Both the position numbers and the translations under genes were made by a program. This document shows positions 18,779 to 29,857 of a DNA stretch of 64,000 nt, one piece after another (within the stretch, counting starts at the first letter, position 1; each line of letters opens with the position of its first letter). The notes under the pieces are model-generated. The model was given only the letters and a program-made list of their open reading frames with translations, was not told the origin of the DNA and ran no database searches. The DNA is from Bowdeniella nasicola (GTDB lineage Bacteria; Actinomycetota; Actinomycetes; Actinomycetales; Actinomycetaceae): contig JAUNVA010000006.1 of NCBI GenBank assembly GCA_030537895.1, positions 1 through 64,000 of the forward strand, written 5' to 3'.

Positions 18779-20419
18779 TTAGCTCCGCTTACCGCGCACG
18801 ATCTGCTCTTGCGTGTGCTCGGCTTCGTCTTCTTCGTCGTCGCCACCGACGTCGGCCGGCAGCGTTGTGCCCTCGCTCGTCACGAATCCGGTGCGGAAGG
18901 AGCGCACGGTGGAACGCAGCTCCTCGACGGTGTCATCGTCGAGCACACCGCTGTCGCGAATCGTCTCGAGCACCGAAGAATTGCGGCCCACGTAGTCGAG
19001 CAGTTCCTTCTCGAAGCGGAGCACATCGGAGACCTCGACGTCGTCAAGGTAGCCGTTCGTGCCCGTCCAGATCGACACCACCTGATCTTCGACCGGGTAG
19101 GGCGTGTACTGGGGCTGCTTCAAAAGCTCCATGAGGCGCTCGCCTCGGGTGAGCTGCTGGCGCGAAGCCGGGTCCAGGTCGGAGGCGAACATCGCGAATG
19201 CCGCCATCGAACGGTACTGCGCGAGCGTGATCTTCAGCGTGCCCGACACCTGCTTCATCGCCTTCACCTGGGCGTCGCCTCCCACGCGGGAGACCGAAAT
19301 ACCGACGTCGACCGCCGGACGCTGGTCGGCGTTAAAAAGATCGGACTGCAAGAAGATCTGGCCATCGGTAATCGAAATGACGTTGGTCGGAATGTAGGCC
19401 GACACGTCATTCGCCTTCGTTTCGATGACGGGCAAGCCCGTCATCGAGCCGCCACCCAACTCATCGGAGAGCTTGGCACAGCGCTCAAGGAGACGTGAGT
19501 GCAGGTAGAAGACATCACCCGGGTAGGCTTCGCGGCCTGGCGGGCGGCGCAGCAGCAGGGAGACCGCACGGTAGGCCTCGGCCTGCTTGGACAGATCATC
19601 AAAGACCACCAACACGTGCTTGCCCTGGTACATCCAGTGCTGGCCGATGGCCGACCCGGTGTAGGGGGCCAGGTACTTAAAGCCCGCCGGATCGGAGGCC
19701 GGGGAGGCGACAATCGTCGTGTATTCGAGGGCACCGGCCTCTTCGAGTGCGCCGCGCACAGACGCGATGGTGGACCCCTTCTGTCCAATCGCCACGTAGA
19801 TGCACCGCACCTGCTTGTTCGGGTCACCCGACTCCCAGTTGGCCTTCTGGTTCAAGATGGTGTCCAAGATGATGGCCGTCTTGCCGGTTTGGCGATCGCC
19901 AATGATCAGCTGGCGCTGGCCGCGACCGATCGGAATCATCGAGTCGATTGCCTTCAGGCCCGTCTGCAGGGGCTCGTGCACCGACTTGCGCATCATCACA
20001 CCGGGAGCCTGCAGCTCGAGAGCGCGGCGGTCGTCAAGGTCGGTGATCTCGCCGAGGCCATCGATGGGGTGGCCAAGCGGGTCCACGACCCGCCCGAGAT
20101 AGCCGTCGCCCACGGGCACGGAAAGGACCTCCCCGGTACGACGCACCTCCTGGCCCTCTTCGATTCCTGTGAACTCACCGAGAACGACGACGCCGATCTC
20201 GCGTACGTCGAGGTTCATCGCGAGCCCGAGGGTCCCGTCTTCGAAACGCAACAGCTCATTGGCCATCGTGCCCGGCAGGCCTTCGACCTGCGCGATCCCG
20301 TCGGCGGTGAGCGTCACGCGCCCCACTTCCTCCGACGCGGCCTTCGATGGCTCATAGGAGTTCACGAAGCTGTCGAGTGCAGCCCGGATCTCTTCGGGCC
20401 GGATCGTCAGATCAGACAT
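18779..20419 (-). CDS. atpA: ATP synthase F1 alpha subunit
   Basis: This is 546 residues, a little longer than usual because of an acidic C-terminal extension ([15 protein letters not shown]) seen in actinobacteria. It has the Walker A motif [10 protein letters not shown], the ALEYTTIV segment, [13 protein letters not shown] and SRVGGDAQ. It forms the non-catalytic nucleotide sites. The gene follows atpH after 60 bases, which hold no other gene. Confidence 0.97.
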   Translation of the reverse strand: MSDLTIRPEEIRAALDSFVNSYEPSKAASEEVGRVTLTADGIAQVEGLPGTMANELLRFEDGTLGLAMNLDVREIGVVVLGEFTGIEEGQEVRRTGEVLSVPVGDGYLGRVVDPLGHPIDGLGEITDLDDRRALELQAPGVMMRKSVHEPLQTGLKAIDSMIPIGRGQRQLIIGDRQTGKTAIILDTILNQKANWESGDPNKQVRCIYVAIGQKGSTIASVRGALEEAGALEYTTIVASPASDPAGFKYLAPYTGSAIGQHWMYQGKHVLVVFDDLSKQAEAYRAVSLLLRRPPGREAYPGDVFYLHSRLLERCAKLSDELGGGSMTGLPVIETKANDVSAYIPTNVISITDGQIFLQSDLFNADQRPAVDVGISVSRVGGDAQVKAMKQVSGTLKITLAQYRSMAAFAMFASDLDPASRQQLTRGERLMELLKQPQYTPYPVEDQVVSIWTGTNGYLDDVEVSDVLRFEKELLDYVGRNSSVLETIRDSGVLDDDTVEELRSTVRSFRTGFVTSEGTTLPADVGGDDEEDEAEHTQEQIVRGKRS

Positions 20420-20479
20420 TCTTTCCTCACGTAACTCTTCAGGCGACCGGGGCTCCGGTCAGCTCTCGTTTGGGCCGGA

Positions 20480-21295
20480 TCAACCGCTGATCGCGCGCCC
20501 GGCCTCTTCGAGGCGCGCCCGGATAGTTGAATCGACGACGTCGCTGCCCATATGCACTCGCATGCCGCCGAGCACGGCGGGATCGACGTCGATATTGATG
20601 TGCACCTCCTGACCGGCCTGCGCGGAGAGGATCTCCGAGAGGCGGGCCATCTGCTCACGCGTGGGTGGCACGGCGGTGGTGACGGTGGCGACGACGCGGT
20701 CGCGGCGGGCCGCGGCGAGGCGCCCCACCTCGGTAAGCGCCTGCGGGACGGTCCGTCCGCGCAGGGTCCCCGCAAAGCGGCGCACCAGCTGGTAGGTTTC
20801 GGGACTCACCGTGTCCTTGACAAGCGCGTCAACGAGCGCGATGCGGCGTTCCGCCGGCAGTTCGCGGTCCGCCAGCGCCATCCGCAGTTCGCGCTGACCC
20901 ACGAGCATGCGGTCGAGCTGGAAGACTTCGTTTTCCACGGTCACGAGCCGGTCGTGCGCGGCCGCACACGACAGCACGGAGCTGATCGCGAGCTGGGCGA
21001 GCGCATCAGCGAGGTCCACAGTGGCCGACCATCGCGAGCGCACCATGCCGGCGATGAGGTCCGAGACCTCGCCGGAGACCGTGCCAGAGAACACCGTGCT
21101 GGCCAATTCGGCTTTGTCCTGCCCGGTGCGGGCGGGATCGGTGAGGGCGCGAGCAAGGGAGGGTGTCTCGTCGAGCGTGTCGACGACCCCGAACAGTTCG
21201 GCACCAAAGGTGTCCCCTCGCGCGCCATCGGCCTGCAGCACGGCTTCCCACCGCTCGGCGGCGGCGCTCAACGCTGCTTCACTCGCGGCTCGCAT
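20480..21295 (-). CDS. atpH: ATP synthase F1 delta subunit
   Basis: This is 271 residues, standard for the actinobacterial delta, which is longer than the E. coli one. It links F1 to the peripheral stalk. Helical throughout; the C-terminal VDPAVLGGMRVHMGSDVVDSS-like end is the family signature. The ATG overlaps the atpF stop by one base (TAATG). Confidence 0.92.
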   Translation of the reverse strand: MRAASEAALSAAAERWEAVLQADGARGDTFGAELFGVVDTLDETPSLARALTDPARTGQDKAELASTVFSGTVSGEVSDLIAGMVRSRWSATVDLADALAQLAISSVLSCAAAHDRLVTVENEVFQLDRMLVGQRELRMALADRELPAERRIALVDALVKDTVSPETYQLVRRFAGTLRGRTVPQALTEVGRLAAARRDRVVATVTTAVPPTREQMARLSEILSAQAGQEVHINIDVDPAVLGGMRVHMGSDVVDSTIRARLEEAGRAISG

Positions 21296-21840
21296 TAGCG
21301 CTCCTTCGCGACTTCGCTCGGCTGGTTCGCTTCCAGATCATCAAGGAAGCGGTCGATGACGCGCAGCTGGAGGTCGTTGTCGCTCAGCGACTCACCGACG
21401 ATTTTGTTCGCCAGCTCAGTGGCGAGCATGCCCACGTCAGTGCGCAACGAAATCTGTGCGGACTGGCGTTCGGCCTCGATCTGACGAGCGGCCGTATCAA
21501 GGATGCGGTCGGCTTCCTCGTGTGCTTCCGCACGAGCCTGAGCCACGATATCGCGCCCCTCCTCGGTGGCGCGCGCCCGGATCTGGGCGGCCTCCTTGCG
21601 GGCCTCATCCAATTCGGCCTCGAGCGTAGCGCGCAGCGCGTCGGCTTCCGCCTGGACGTTCTCCGCGTGCTTCAGTCCGCCTTCGATCTTCTCGGCGCGC
21701 TCGTCCAACATCGCGTAGATCTTGGGCAGCACCTTCGAGAAGGCGAAAGCGATGATCGCCAGGAAGAACGCAGACCAGAAGACGTCGTACAAGGGCGGAA
21801 TGAGGACGTTGCCCTCACTCCCGGCGGCGTAGATCTGCAC
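21295..21840 (-). CDS. atpF: ATP synthase Fo b subunit
   Basis: This is 181 residues. One membrane helix near residues 15-35 (LYDVFWSAFFLAIIAFAF) is followed by a long charged coiled coil (about 45-165) that forms the peripheral stalk. The position between atpE and atpH and the length are typical. Confidence 0.95.
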   Translation of the reverse strand: MQIYAAGSEGNVLIPPLYDVFWSAFFLAIIAFAFSKVLPKIYAMLDERAEKIEGGLKHAENVQAEADALRATLEAELDEARKEAAQIRARATEEGRDIVAQARAEAHEEADRILDTAARQIEAERQSAQISLRTDVGMLATELANKIVGESLSDNDLQLRVIDRFLDDLEANQPSEVAKER

Positions 21841-21858
21841 TGGTGGTGATCCTTTGAC

Positions 21859-23035
<1,177 letters not shown>

Positions 23036-23141
23036 CCGCGTTCCACGAACCTGGGACCACTCGAAGCGTATCCCATATGAATCGTTTGACACTAACGTAT
23101 GCCGCCCGACGGCCCATCTTCCATGGGACTTTTGGCCTATT

Positions 23142-23651
23142 TCACGTCCGTGTGACGCGCCCCACCTTCGGGTTGACGTAGGGGATGCGGGCGGTGGCGA
23201 TCCCACCGATCTCAATTGCGGCGCTCACGACGACGACGAGACCGAGCGTGATAAGGAAGGTTGCGCCGTCGTAAAAGTCCCGGTCACGCACCGCCAACAG
23301 CACGATGAGGACGATCACCATCTTCACAAGCCAGCTGCCCACCGCGGCGGCCGACGCGAGGTAAACGTGCCGGTCCGCCGTCGCGCGCATGACGAGCACG
23401 GTGGTGACGATGAACAGCGCCCCGAGCCCAAGCGCGAGCGCGGCACCGTACAGGCCCGTGCTCCCCCGCCAGGCGTAGCCGGCGCCAAGAGAGATGACCG
23501 CGAGCGCCGCGAGCGCGATGAGAAGGCGACGCAGGATCGTAGAAAAGAGCCGGCGCATCGCCACGCTCATCTCATCGGTGGCATCGCCGTCCTGCGCTGG
23601 ATCGGGGGGCAAGCCGGATTCGGGTGCGGGTATGGGTCCTGAACTAGTCAT
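23142..23651 (-). CDS. AtpI-like small membrane protein
   Basis: This is 169 residues. An acidic Pro-rich N-terminus is followed by four membrane helices. Position directly upstream of atpB matches the ATP synthase protein I slot (assembly of the c ring or Mg uptake), but sequence similarity to known AtpI is not clear by eye. The ATG overlaps the end of the upstream transferase gene by 8 bases and has GAAGGA before it. Confidence 0.75.
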   Translation of the reverse strand: MTSSGPIPAPESGLPPDPAQDGDATDEMSVAMRRLFSTILRRLLIALAALAVISLGAGYAWRGSTGLYGAALALGLGALFIVTTVLVMRATADRHVYLASAAAVGSWLVKMVIVLIVLLAVRDRDFYDGATFLITLGLVVVVSAAIEIGGIATARIPYVNPKVGRVTRT

Positions 23652-24744
23652 GGCTGTCCTTCGGAGCCGAGAGATAGGTCTTTGTCAGGGCTGCGCCGAT
23701 CACGACCGCGAAGGTCGTGCCAGCGAGCACCCAGGGTGTCGGAACCACGATGAGGGACGCGGCCGAAAAGGCCGTGATCGTCGTCCACAGGTACATGATG
23801 AGGACCGCGCGTCGGTGGGAGTGGCCAAGGTCCAGCAGCCGATGGTGCAGGTGCATGCGGTCGGCGTGGAACGGGCTTTGGCCCGCTTTCACGCGCCGGG
23901 CGACAGCGAAGACCATATCGATGAGGGGCAGCAGGATGGTGGCCACCGGCAGGAGGAGCGGCACGAACACGGGCGCGGCCTGCGTGGCGGGCACACGCAG
24001 GGGGTCGATGGTCCCCGTCACGATGATTGTGGAGGCCGCTACCATGAGGCCGAGCACCATAGACCCCGCGTCCCCCATGAAGATCGAGGCGGGGTGGAAG
24101 TTGTAGGGCAGGAACCCGACACACACGCCGACGAGCACCGCGACGACAGCAGTCGCGAGCGACGAGTAGTTCTCCGGTGAGACGGCGCGCGTCAGCATGT
24201 AGCAATAGCCGAAGAACGCGAGCGCCCCGATACCGACCATTCCGGCGGCGAGGCCGTCGAGGCCGTCGACGAAGTTCACGGCATTCATGGCCACCACCAC
24301 CACGACGACGGTGGTGAGCAGCGAGAGCCGCGAGGACCCGATGGTAAGACCCGCGATGGGGAAGGTCACGAGTTGGACACCCGACCAGGCCAGTACTCCG
24401 CCGGCAAGGATCTGCCCCGCGAGTTTTGTCATCCAATCGAGGTCCCACACGTCGTCGATCATCCCGACAAGACACACGATCCAGGAGGCTGCGAGCACCC
24501 CCTCGAGGCGTAGGCCATCGCCGAGGGCACGGGCGAGGAAGGACATGCGGGTGCCAATGAGCAGAGCGACCGTGAGGCCCAGGCACATGGCGAGGCCTCC
24601 CATCCGCGGAACTGGCACGGTATGGACATCGCGCTCACGCACGGGGGTGAACGCGTGCACGCTCATCGCCACGCGCCGCGCGAGCGGCGTCGTCAGGTAG
24701 GTGACGGCGGCGGCGAGCGCCATGAGCAGCAGGTAGCCCTTCAC
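23644..24744 (-). CDS. WecA/MraY-like undecaprenyl-phosphate sugar-1-phosphate transferase
   Basis: This is 366 residues with about ten membrane helices. It transfers a sugar 1-phosphate (GlcNAc-1-P in WecA/TagO) from UDP-sugar to the lipid carrier, the first step of wall-linked polymer synthesis. Catalytic landmarks are NFVDGLDGLAAG, NFHPASIFMGDAGS and the C-terminal HADRMHLHHRLLDLGHSH histidine cluster. The start is a GTG overlapping the tsaC stop (GTGA). Confidence 0.9.
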   Translation of the reverse strand: MKGYLLLMALAAAVTYLTTPLARRVAMSVHAFTPVRERDVHTVPVPRMGGLAMCLGLTVALLIGTRMSFLARALGDGLRLEGVLAASWIVCLVGMIDDVWDLDWMTKLAGQILAGGVLAWSGVQLVTFPIAGLTIGSSRLSLLTTVVVVVVAMNAVNFVDGLDGLAAGMVGIGALAFFGYCYMLTRAVSPENYSSLATAVVAVLVGVCVGFLPYNFHPASIFMGDAGSMVLGLMVAASTIIVTGTIDPLRVPATQAAPVFVPLLLPVATILLPLIDMVFAVARRVKAGQSPFHADRMHLHHRLLDLGHSHRRAVLIMYLWTTITAFSAASLIVVPTPWVLAGTTFAVVIGAALTKTYLSAPKDSHD

Positions 24745-25391
24745 GGCGCGGCCGGACCGTCCTCAATGTCGGGGACGACCTCGCGCAGTCTCTCCAGTGG
24801 CACGGCACCGGACCGCACGACGGTGAGTGGGGCGACGCAGGCATCCACGATGGTGGATGGCTCGAGCGTGGTACGCGATCCGCCGTCGAGGTAGACGGGC
24901 ACGGCGAAGCCGAAATACTCCTCGGCCTCCATCGCGCTCACCGCGGGCGGCAGGCCGGACCGGTTGGCGGACGACACAGCCAGCGGGCCAGTGCGACGCA
25001 GCAGGTCGCGGCTAAGTTCGTCGTCAGGCACCCGCAGCGCGACGGTCCCGCGAGTCTCGCCCAGATCCCAGGTGAGCTGCGGCTGCGCGGGAAGGATCAG
25101 TGTCAGGGGGCCGGGCCAGAAGGCCTCGGCGAGGGCCCGCGCCGGCTCCGAGATTTCGGTGGCGAGCGCGTCCATCACCGCACTCTCGGCGATGAGGACG
25201 GGCGGGGGCATCTGTCGCCCGCGCCCCTTCGTGGTCAACAGGCGAGCGACGGCGTGCGGGTCGAAGGCGTCGGCGCCGATACCGTAGACCGTGTCGGTGG
25301 GCAGAACGACGACGCCGCCGCGCTTCAGCGAGTAGAGGGCCGCGTCGAGCGCGGCCTCCCGCACGTCGGCGTCCTGGCAGTCGTAAATCAC
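24741..25391 (-). CDS. tsaC: Threonylcarbamoyl-AMP synthase (Sua5/YrdC family)
   Basis: This is 216 residues from a GTG at 25391, preceded by GGGAGGA; upstream frame is not coding. It makes threonylcarbamoyl-AMP for the t6A modification of ANN-decoding tRNAs. Landmarks are GGVVVLPTDTVYGIGADA, KGRGR, WPGPLTLIL, TVALRVPD and SANRSGLPP. The start overlaps the prmC stop by four bases. Confidence 0.92.
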   Translation of the reverse strand: MIYDCQDADVREAALDAALYSLKRGGVVVLPTDTVYGIGADAFDPHAVARLLTTKGRGRQMPPPVLIAESAVMDALATEISEPARALAEAFWPGPLTLILPAQPQLTWDLGETRGTVALRVPDDELSRDLLRRTGPLAVSSANRSGLPPAVSAMEAEEYFGFAVPVYLDGGSRTTLEPSTIVDACVAPLTVVRSGAVPLERLREVVPDIEDGPAAP

Positions 25392-26317
25392 GCTGGAATC
25401 CTCCCACGTTTGGGTCCCATTTGACACTCTGTAGGCCTGCGCGCCCACAGGTAGCGATCCCGCCCGGTGAGGTCACGGCCGGTATGCGCCTGCTCGTAGC
25501 CCTGTGCGCTGGCGGCCGCGCGCAGGGCACGCCCCTGCGCGTCGTGATGTTCAAGAACGAGGACGCCGCCGGGCGCGAGGGCACGCCAACCGGCGCTGAG
25601 CACGGCGAATGGCAGGTCGAGGCCGTCGGCCCCGCCGCCACGCAGCGCGAGGTCCGGGTCGTGGGCAACCTCGGCAGGCACCCGCTCGTCGGCCGGCAGG
25701 TAGGGCGGGTTGGAAACGAGAACGTCCACCACCGGCTCGGGAGTGTAGGAGCGCAGGTCGGCGTGCACGAACGCGACGCGGGCACCCGGGGCGAAATCCG
25801 CCCGGCAACGCTCGGCGTTCACGTGCGCGAGGGAGAGGGCCTCCGCACTCAGATCGACGCCAATGACCACGGCGCCCGGGACTTCGGTGGCGATAGCGAG
25901 GGCGATCGCTCCCGAGCCGGTGCCGAGATCGAGGACGCGAGGCGCGGAGCCAGCCCGGAGCGCCGCGTCGATCGCGACGCCGGCGACGAGTTCCGTTTCG
26001 GGCCGCACGATGAGGGCGCGCTCATCGCTCACGAGCGTGAGGCTGCGAAAGGCCATCTCGCCGAGTATGTGTTGCAGGGGCCGTCCCGTGAGCCGTGCGG
26101 CGACAAGCTCCCGGCCTGCCGCGATGTCCCGAGGGCTCAGCTCCTGGACAAGCAGCGGTTCGTCCCCAAGCACGTGGCGCGCGATCTGTCGGGCCTCAGC
26201 GCGCGGTGAGTTGAGGCCCGCGGCCGCGAGTCGGCGGCCGAGCTCCGCCTCGAGCTGGCGACCGGTGCGCGGCGTGTTCGGCCCGCTAGATGCCCTGAGA
26301 GAGTCGGTGCGCTTCAT
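25388..26317 (-). CDS. prmC: Release-factor glutamine N5-methyltransferase
   Basis: This is 309 residues from the ATG at 26317; it overlaps the prfA 3' end by about 30 bases. It methylates the GGQ glutamine of RF1/RF2. The helical N-terminal domain is followed by the Rossmann methyltransferase with [13 protein letters not shown] (SAM site) and the catalytic NPPYLPADE. It sits directly after prfA, its substrate gene, as in most bacteria. The start is the least certain part, since no good ribosome site is seen. Confidence 0.93.
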   Translation of the reverse strand: MKRTDSLRASSGPNTPRTGRQLEAELGRRLAAAGLNSPRAEARQIARHVLGDEPLLVQELSPRDIAAGRELVAARLTGRPLQHILGEMAFRSLTLVSDERALIVRPETELVAGVAIDAALRAGSAPRVLDLGTGSGAIALAIATEVPGAVVIGVDLSAEALSLAHVNAERCRADFAPGARVAFVHADLRSYTPEPVVDVLVSNPPYLPADERVPAEVAHDPDLALRGGGADGLDLPFAVLSAGWRALAPGGVLVLEHHDAQGRALRAAASAQGYEQAHTGRDLTGRDRYLWARRPTECQMGPKRGRIPA

Positions 26318-27446
26318 CGAGGCTGATCGCGGACGCAATCACGGCATCGAGATCGCCGTCGAGCACCGTATCGAGGTTGTAGGCCTTGAAGCCGGTGCGG
26401 TGATCCGCGATGCGATTTTCCGGGAAGTTGTAGGTGCGGATCCGCTCGGAGCGGTCCACGGTGCGCACCTGAGAGCGGCGGGCCTCGGCCGCGGCGGCGT
26501 CGGCCTCGTCCTGACGCAGCTGCGCGAGGCGGGCCTTGAGCACTCGCATCGCGGCCTCGCGGTTTTGGATCTGCGACTTCTCGTTTTGCATGGACACGAC
26601 GACGCCGGTGGGGACGTGGGTGATCCGCACCGCTGAGTCGGTCGTATTCACGGACTGCCCGCCGGGGCCGGAGGAGCGGTAGACGTCGATTCGCAGATCG
26701 TTGTCGTCGATCTCGATTTCGCCCTCGTCTTCGAGTTCGGGAAGCACAAGCACTCCAGCTGCGGAGGTGTGGATGCGGCCCTGAGACTCGGTCACCGGAA
26801 CCCGCTGGACACGGTGCACACCTCCCTCGTACTTGAGGTGCGCCCACACGCCTTCTTCTGGAGGGACCGCACCCGGTGTGCGGATCGCGATCGTCACGTC
26901 CTTGTAGCCGTCTAGGTCGGACCACGTCTCGTTCATGATTTCCGACTTCCAGCCCTTGCGCTCGGCATAGCGCAGGTACATGCGGGCGAGGTCGGCGGCG
27001 AACAGTGCCGACTCCTGGCCACCTTCACCAGCCTTGATCTCCATGATGACGTCGTTGCCATCGTCCGGATCGCGGGGCAGCAGGACCTCTCGCAGAACCT
27101 CGGTCGCCGCGTCCGCCTCCTCTTTGAGAGCCTCGATCTCGGATTCGAACTCGGGATCGGTCTCGGCCAGGTCACGCCCGGCCTGCAGGTCGGCGACGGC
27201 GGCGATGAACCGTCGGTAGGCCGCGGTCACCCGACCGAGTTCCGCATAGCGCCGACCGAACTTTCGAGCCTTCTTCTGGTCGGAGATGACCTCCGGATCC
27301 GACATCTTGGTCTCGAGGTCCGAGTGTTCTGCGAGCAGCGGAGCCGCGGAGGATGTCAGGGCTCTTTCCTCCTCACCCAGACGCTCCCACACGTCGTCGT
27401 CGAGGTCGATCCCCTCGGGTTTGGTGGGATGATTCGACGATGCCAT
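26286..27446 (-). CDS. prfA: Peptide chain release factor 1
   Basis: This is 386 residues from the ATG at 27446, behind AGGAAAGGA. RF1 reads UAA and UAG. The codon-recognition element (PxT-like, [13 protein letters not shown]) and the peptidyl-hydrolysis motif GGQ in [15 protein letters not shown] are intact. An N-terminal extension of about 25 residues is longer than in E. coli. First gene of prfA-prmC-tsaC-wecA-like-atpI-atp. Confidence 0.96.
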   Translation of the reverse strand: MASSNHPTKPEGIDLDDDVWERLGEEERALTSSAAPLLAEHSDLETKMSDPEVISDQKKARKFGRRYAELGRVTAAYRRFIAAVADLQAGRDLAETDPEFESEIEALKEEADAATEVLREVLLPRDPDDGNDVIMEIKAGEGGQESALFAADLARMYLRYAERKGWKSEIMNETWSDLDGYKDVTIAIRTPGAVPPEEGVWAHLKYEGGVHRVQRVPVTESQGRIHTSAAGVLVLPELEDEGEIEIDDNDLRIDVYRSSGPGGQSVNTTDSAVRITHVPTGVVVSMQNEKSQIQNREAAMRVLKARLAQLRQDEADAAAAEARRSQVRTVDRSERIRTYNFPENRIADHRTGFKAYNLDTVLDGDLDAVIASAISLDEAHRLSQGI

Positions 27447-27477
27447 GGGATTCCTTTCCTCGGGTGAACCTATGCCA

Positions 27478-27504
27478 AGGCGCCGACCCCTGGGGCCGGC
27501 GCCT
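27478..27504 (-). terminator. Hairpin after rpmE
   Basis: AGGCGCCG and CGGCGCCT form an 8-bp stem around CCCC/GGGG, which extends it. It begins 11 bases after the rpmE stop on the minus strand and before prfA. Confidence 0.65.
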
Positions 27505-27515
27505 GGTTGCATACG

Positions 27516-27725
27516 CTACTTGGAGCGCTTGCCGTAACGCCTCTCGAAGCGGGCCACACGACCGCCGGTGTCCAGGATCTTCTGCTTCCCAGTGTAGAAG
27601 GGGTGGCAGGCGGAGCAGACGTCGGCGCGGATCGTCTCACCCGCGGTGGAGCGAGTCGTGAACTCGTTGCCGCAGGTGCAGGTGACCGTCGTCTCGGTGT
27701 AGGTGGGGTGGATACCCTGCTTCAT
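27516..27725 (-). CDS. rpmE: Ribosomal protein bL31 (zinc-binding type)
   Basis: This is 69 residues. The four-cysteine C+ form has TCTCGNEF and [14 protein letters not shown]. Such copies bind zinc and are usually replaced by a cysteine-free paralogue in zinc starvation; no paralogue is in the window. The ATG is preceded by AAGGAGA. Confidence 0.97.
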   Translation of the reverse strand: MKQGIHPTYTETTVTCTCGNEFTTRSTAGETIRADVCSACHPFYTGKQKILDTGGRVARFERRYGKRSK

Positions 27726-27759
27726 GGTTGTCTCCTTAAGGAATTCGAGGATGCCGGGT

Positions 27760-27776
27760 CCCGCCCGACGGGCGGG
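27760..27776. repeat. Small GC hairpin upstream of rpmE
   Basis: CCCGCCC-GAC-GGGCGGG, a perfect 7-bp stem with a 3-nt loop, lies 35 bases before the rpmE start. It could form a structure in the rpmE 5' leader (L31 leader-like) or be a second rho terminator. Confidence 0.35.
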
Positions 27777-27829
27777 TGAACCGGAACCGAGGACCTATCT
27801 TTCCACGCGGCTTGCGTGCGGTAAAGCCA

Positions 27830-27868
27830 GCGCGGTGCCGTCCGGCTGTGAGATGCCCGGCACCGCGC
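27830..27868 (-). terminator. Terminator of rho
   Basis: GCGCGGTGCCG and CGGCACCGCGC make an 11-bp stem with a 17-nt loop. It begins 4 bases after the rho stop. Confidence 0.7.
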
Positions 27869-27872
27869 GGCC

Positions 27873-29681
27873 CTAATTCACTTCGCCGCTCGAGTTTTCG
27901 TCGCGGCCGGCGGGCGTCGTCTTCAGGATCGACATGAGGAACTCCGCATTGGACTGCGTGTCGCGCAGCTTGTTGAGCATGAGTTCGAGTGCCTGCTCCT
28001 TTTCGAGACCGGCGATCAGGCGGCGCAGCCGCCACATGACCTTGAGTGCGTCGGACTGCACGAGCAGTTCCTCGCGGCGGGTACCCGAAGCGTTCACGTC
28101 CACGGCCGGGAACATGCGCTTGTCCGCGAGGAAGCGAGAGAGGCGCAGCTCGGAGTTCCCCGTTCCCTTGAACTCCTCGAAAATCACCTCGTCCATCTTC
28201 GAGCCCGTCTCCACGAGCGCGGAGGCGAGGATCGTGAGCGAGCCCCCGTCCTCGATATTGCGTGCCGCACCGAAGAAGCGCTTCGGTGGGTAGAGCGCCG
28301 AGGCGTCCACGCCGCCGGACAGGATTCGGCCCGAGGCCGGAGCGGCGAGGTTGTAGGCGCGCGAGAGGCGGGTCAGGGAGTCGAGCAGCACGACGACATC
28401 CTTGCCAAGCTCTACGAGCCGCTTCGCGCGTTCGACGGCGAGCTCCGCGACAATCGTGTGGTCTGACGCAGGCCGATCGAAGGTCGAAGCGATCACCTCG
28501 CCCTTCACCATGCGCTGCATGTCGGTGACCTCTTCGGGGCGCTCGTCGACGAGCACCACCATGAGGTGGACCTCGGGGTTGTTCACGGCGATCGCATTCG
28601 CGATCTGCTGCATCACGATGGTCTTGCCGGCCTTGGGAGGCGCGACGATGAGGCCGCGCTGGCCCTTGCCAATCGGGGCGACCAGATCGATCATCCGGGC
28701 CGTGATCGCGCGCGGCGTCGTCTCCAGGCGCAGGTGCTCCTTCGGGTAGAGCGGGGTGAGCTTGCCGAACTGGGGACGATCTCGCATCTCGTCCACGGGA
28801 CGTCCGTTGATCGTGTCGATCGCGACTAACGGATTGTACTTCTGGCGGTTACCACGCCGGTCATCCGGCCGGGGTTGGCGGACCTTGCCAGTGACGGCGT
28901 CGCCGCGGCGCATCCCGTACTTGCGGACCTGCCCGAGCGTCACGTACACGTCGTTTTCTCCGGGCAGGTAGCCGGTCGTACGCACGAACGCGTAGTTGTC
29001 GAGCACGTCCAAAATGCCTGCCATGGGCATGAGGACGTCGTCCTCGCGGATCTCGGGACCCTGCGAATCATCGCGCCGGTCGCGCCGGTCGCGCTTGTGA
29101 CGACCGCGGCCACGATCGCGGTTGCGACGCCGGTTATTGCGTCCACCCCGCTGGTCATCACGGTCCGAGTCGCGACCTCGTCCGCCCCGCTGGTCGTCCC
29201 GCTCAGAACGGTCGCGGCGGCGGTCGCGCCGCTCCTCACCCTCCGTGTTCTCGGAGCGCCGCTCGCGCTTGCGGGCAGCGGCCTCCTCAAGTTCCTTCAA
29301 ACTGGGCGTGGCGTTGCCATCACCGTCGTCGCGGCCCTCACGCGCGCTTCCCTTCGAGCCGCGCCCGTCCTGGCGGGCGGGTGTCTCGGAGGAGGCGTCA
29401 GCTCCGCTCGATTTCTCGTCGCGCCCGGCGTCGGCACGCCCGGTGGACTTCGTCTCGGCCGACGTGTCTGCCGGCTTCTTGCCGGCCCGCTCGGAACGCT
29501 TTGCGGGACGGGAGGAGCCGCGGGCCTCGCGAATCTCGCTCATGAGATCCTGACGCCGCTTCTTGGCGATATCAATGCCCATTGACTGGGCGAGTTCTTG
29601 CAGTTCCGATAACCGCATGGCGGACAGTGCGCGCGGCTTCGATGACGCGGCTGATGCGGCGGAGTCGGGGTTCTTGCTCAC
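27873..29681 (-). CDS. rho: Transcription termination factor Rho
   Basis: This is 602 residues from a GTG at 29681, behind GAAGGA. The N-terminal part (about 20-55) is the Rho-N helix domain (MRLSELQELAQSMGI). Then comes a 150-residue actinobacterial insertion of repeated Arg, Asp, Glu and Ser (RRDR-, RGGR-type), then the S1-like RNA-binding domain (GILDVLDNYAFVRT, YVTLGQVRKYGMRRGD). The ATPase core has Walker A APPKAGKT and LLDSLTRLSRAYN. The insertion widens RNA binding in this phylum. Located upstream of rpmE. Confidence 0.96.
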   Translation of the reverse strand: MSKNPDSAASAASSKPRALSAMRLSELQELAQSMGIDIAKKRRQDLMSEIREARGSSRPAKRSERAGKKPADTSAETKSTGRADAGRDEKSSGADASSETPARQDGRGSKGSAREGRDDGDGNATPSLKELEEAAARKRERRSENTEGEERRDRRRDRSERDDQRGGRGRDSDRDDQRGGRNNRRRNRDRGRGRHKRDRRDRRDDSQGPEIREDDVLMPMAGILDVLDNYAFVRTTGYLPGENDVYVTLGQVRKYGMRRGDAVTGKVRQPRPDDRRGNRQKYNPLVAIDTINGRPVDEMRDRPQFGKLTPLYPKEHLRLETTPRAITARMIDLVAPIGKGQRGLIVAPPKAGKTIVMQQIANAIAVNNPEVHLMVVLVDERPEEVTDMQRMVKGEVIASTFDRPASDHTIVAELAVERAKRLVELGKDVVVLLDSLTRLSRAYNLAAPASGRILSGGVDASALYPPKRFFGAARNIEDGGSLTILASALVETGSKMDEVIFEEFKGTGNSELRLSRFLADKRMFPAVDVNASGTRREELLVQSDALKVMWRLRRLIAGLEKEQALELMLNKLRDTQSNAEFLMSILKTTPAGRDENSSGEVN

Positions 29682-29857
29682 GTGGGTCCTTCCCCCGGCA
29701 GAGCAGATGTAATGACCGGGTATTTCAACACAGAAGTGGGGCCGCATCGGGGCGGCCGCCCGCCTGGGGCTCGTCGCGACACAGATGAGCGCGGCGCTTC
29801 AGGCAGGGGATGCGTGGCCGGTGAGTCGATCACGCTACCGCCCTACCCTACCACCCC

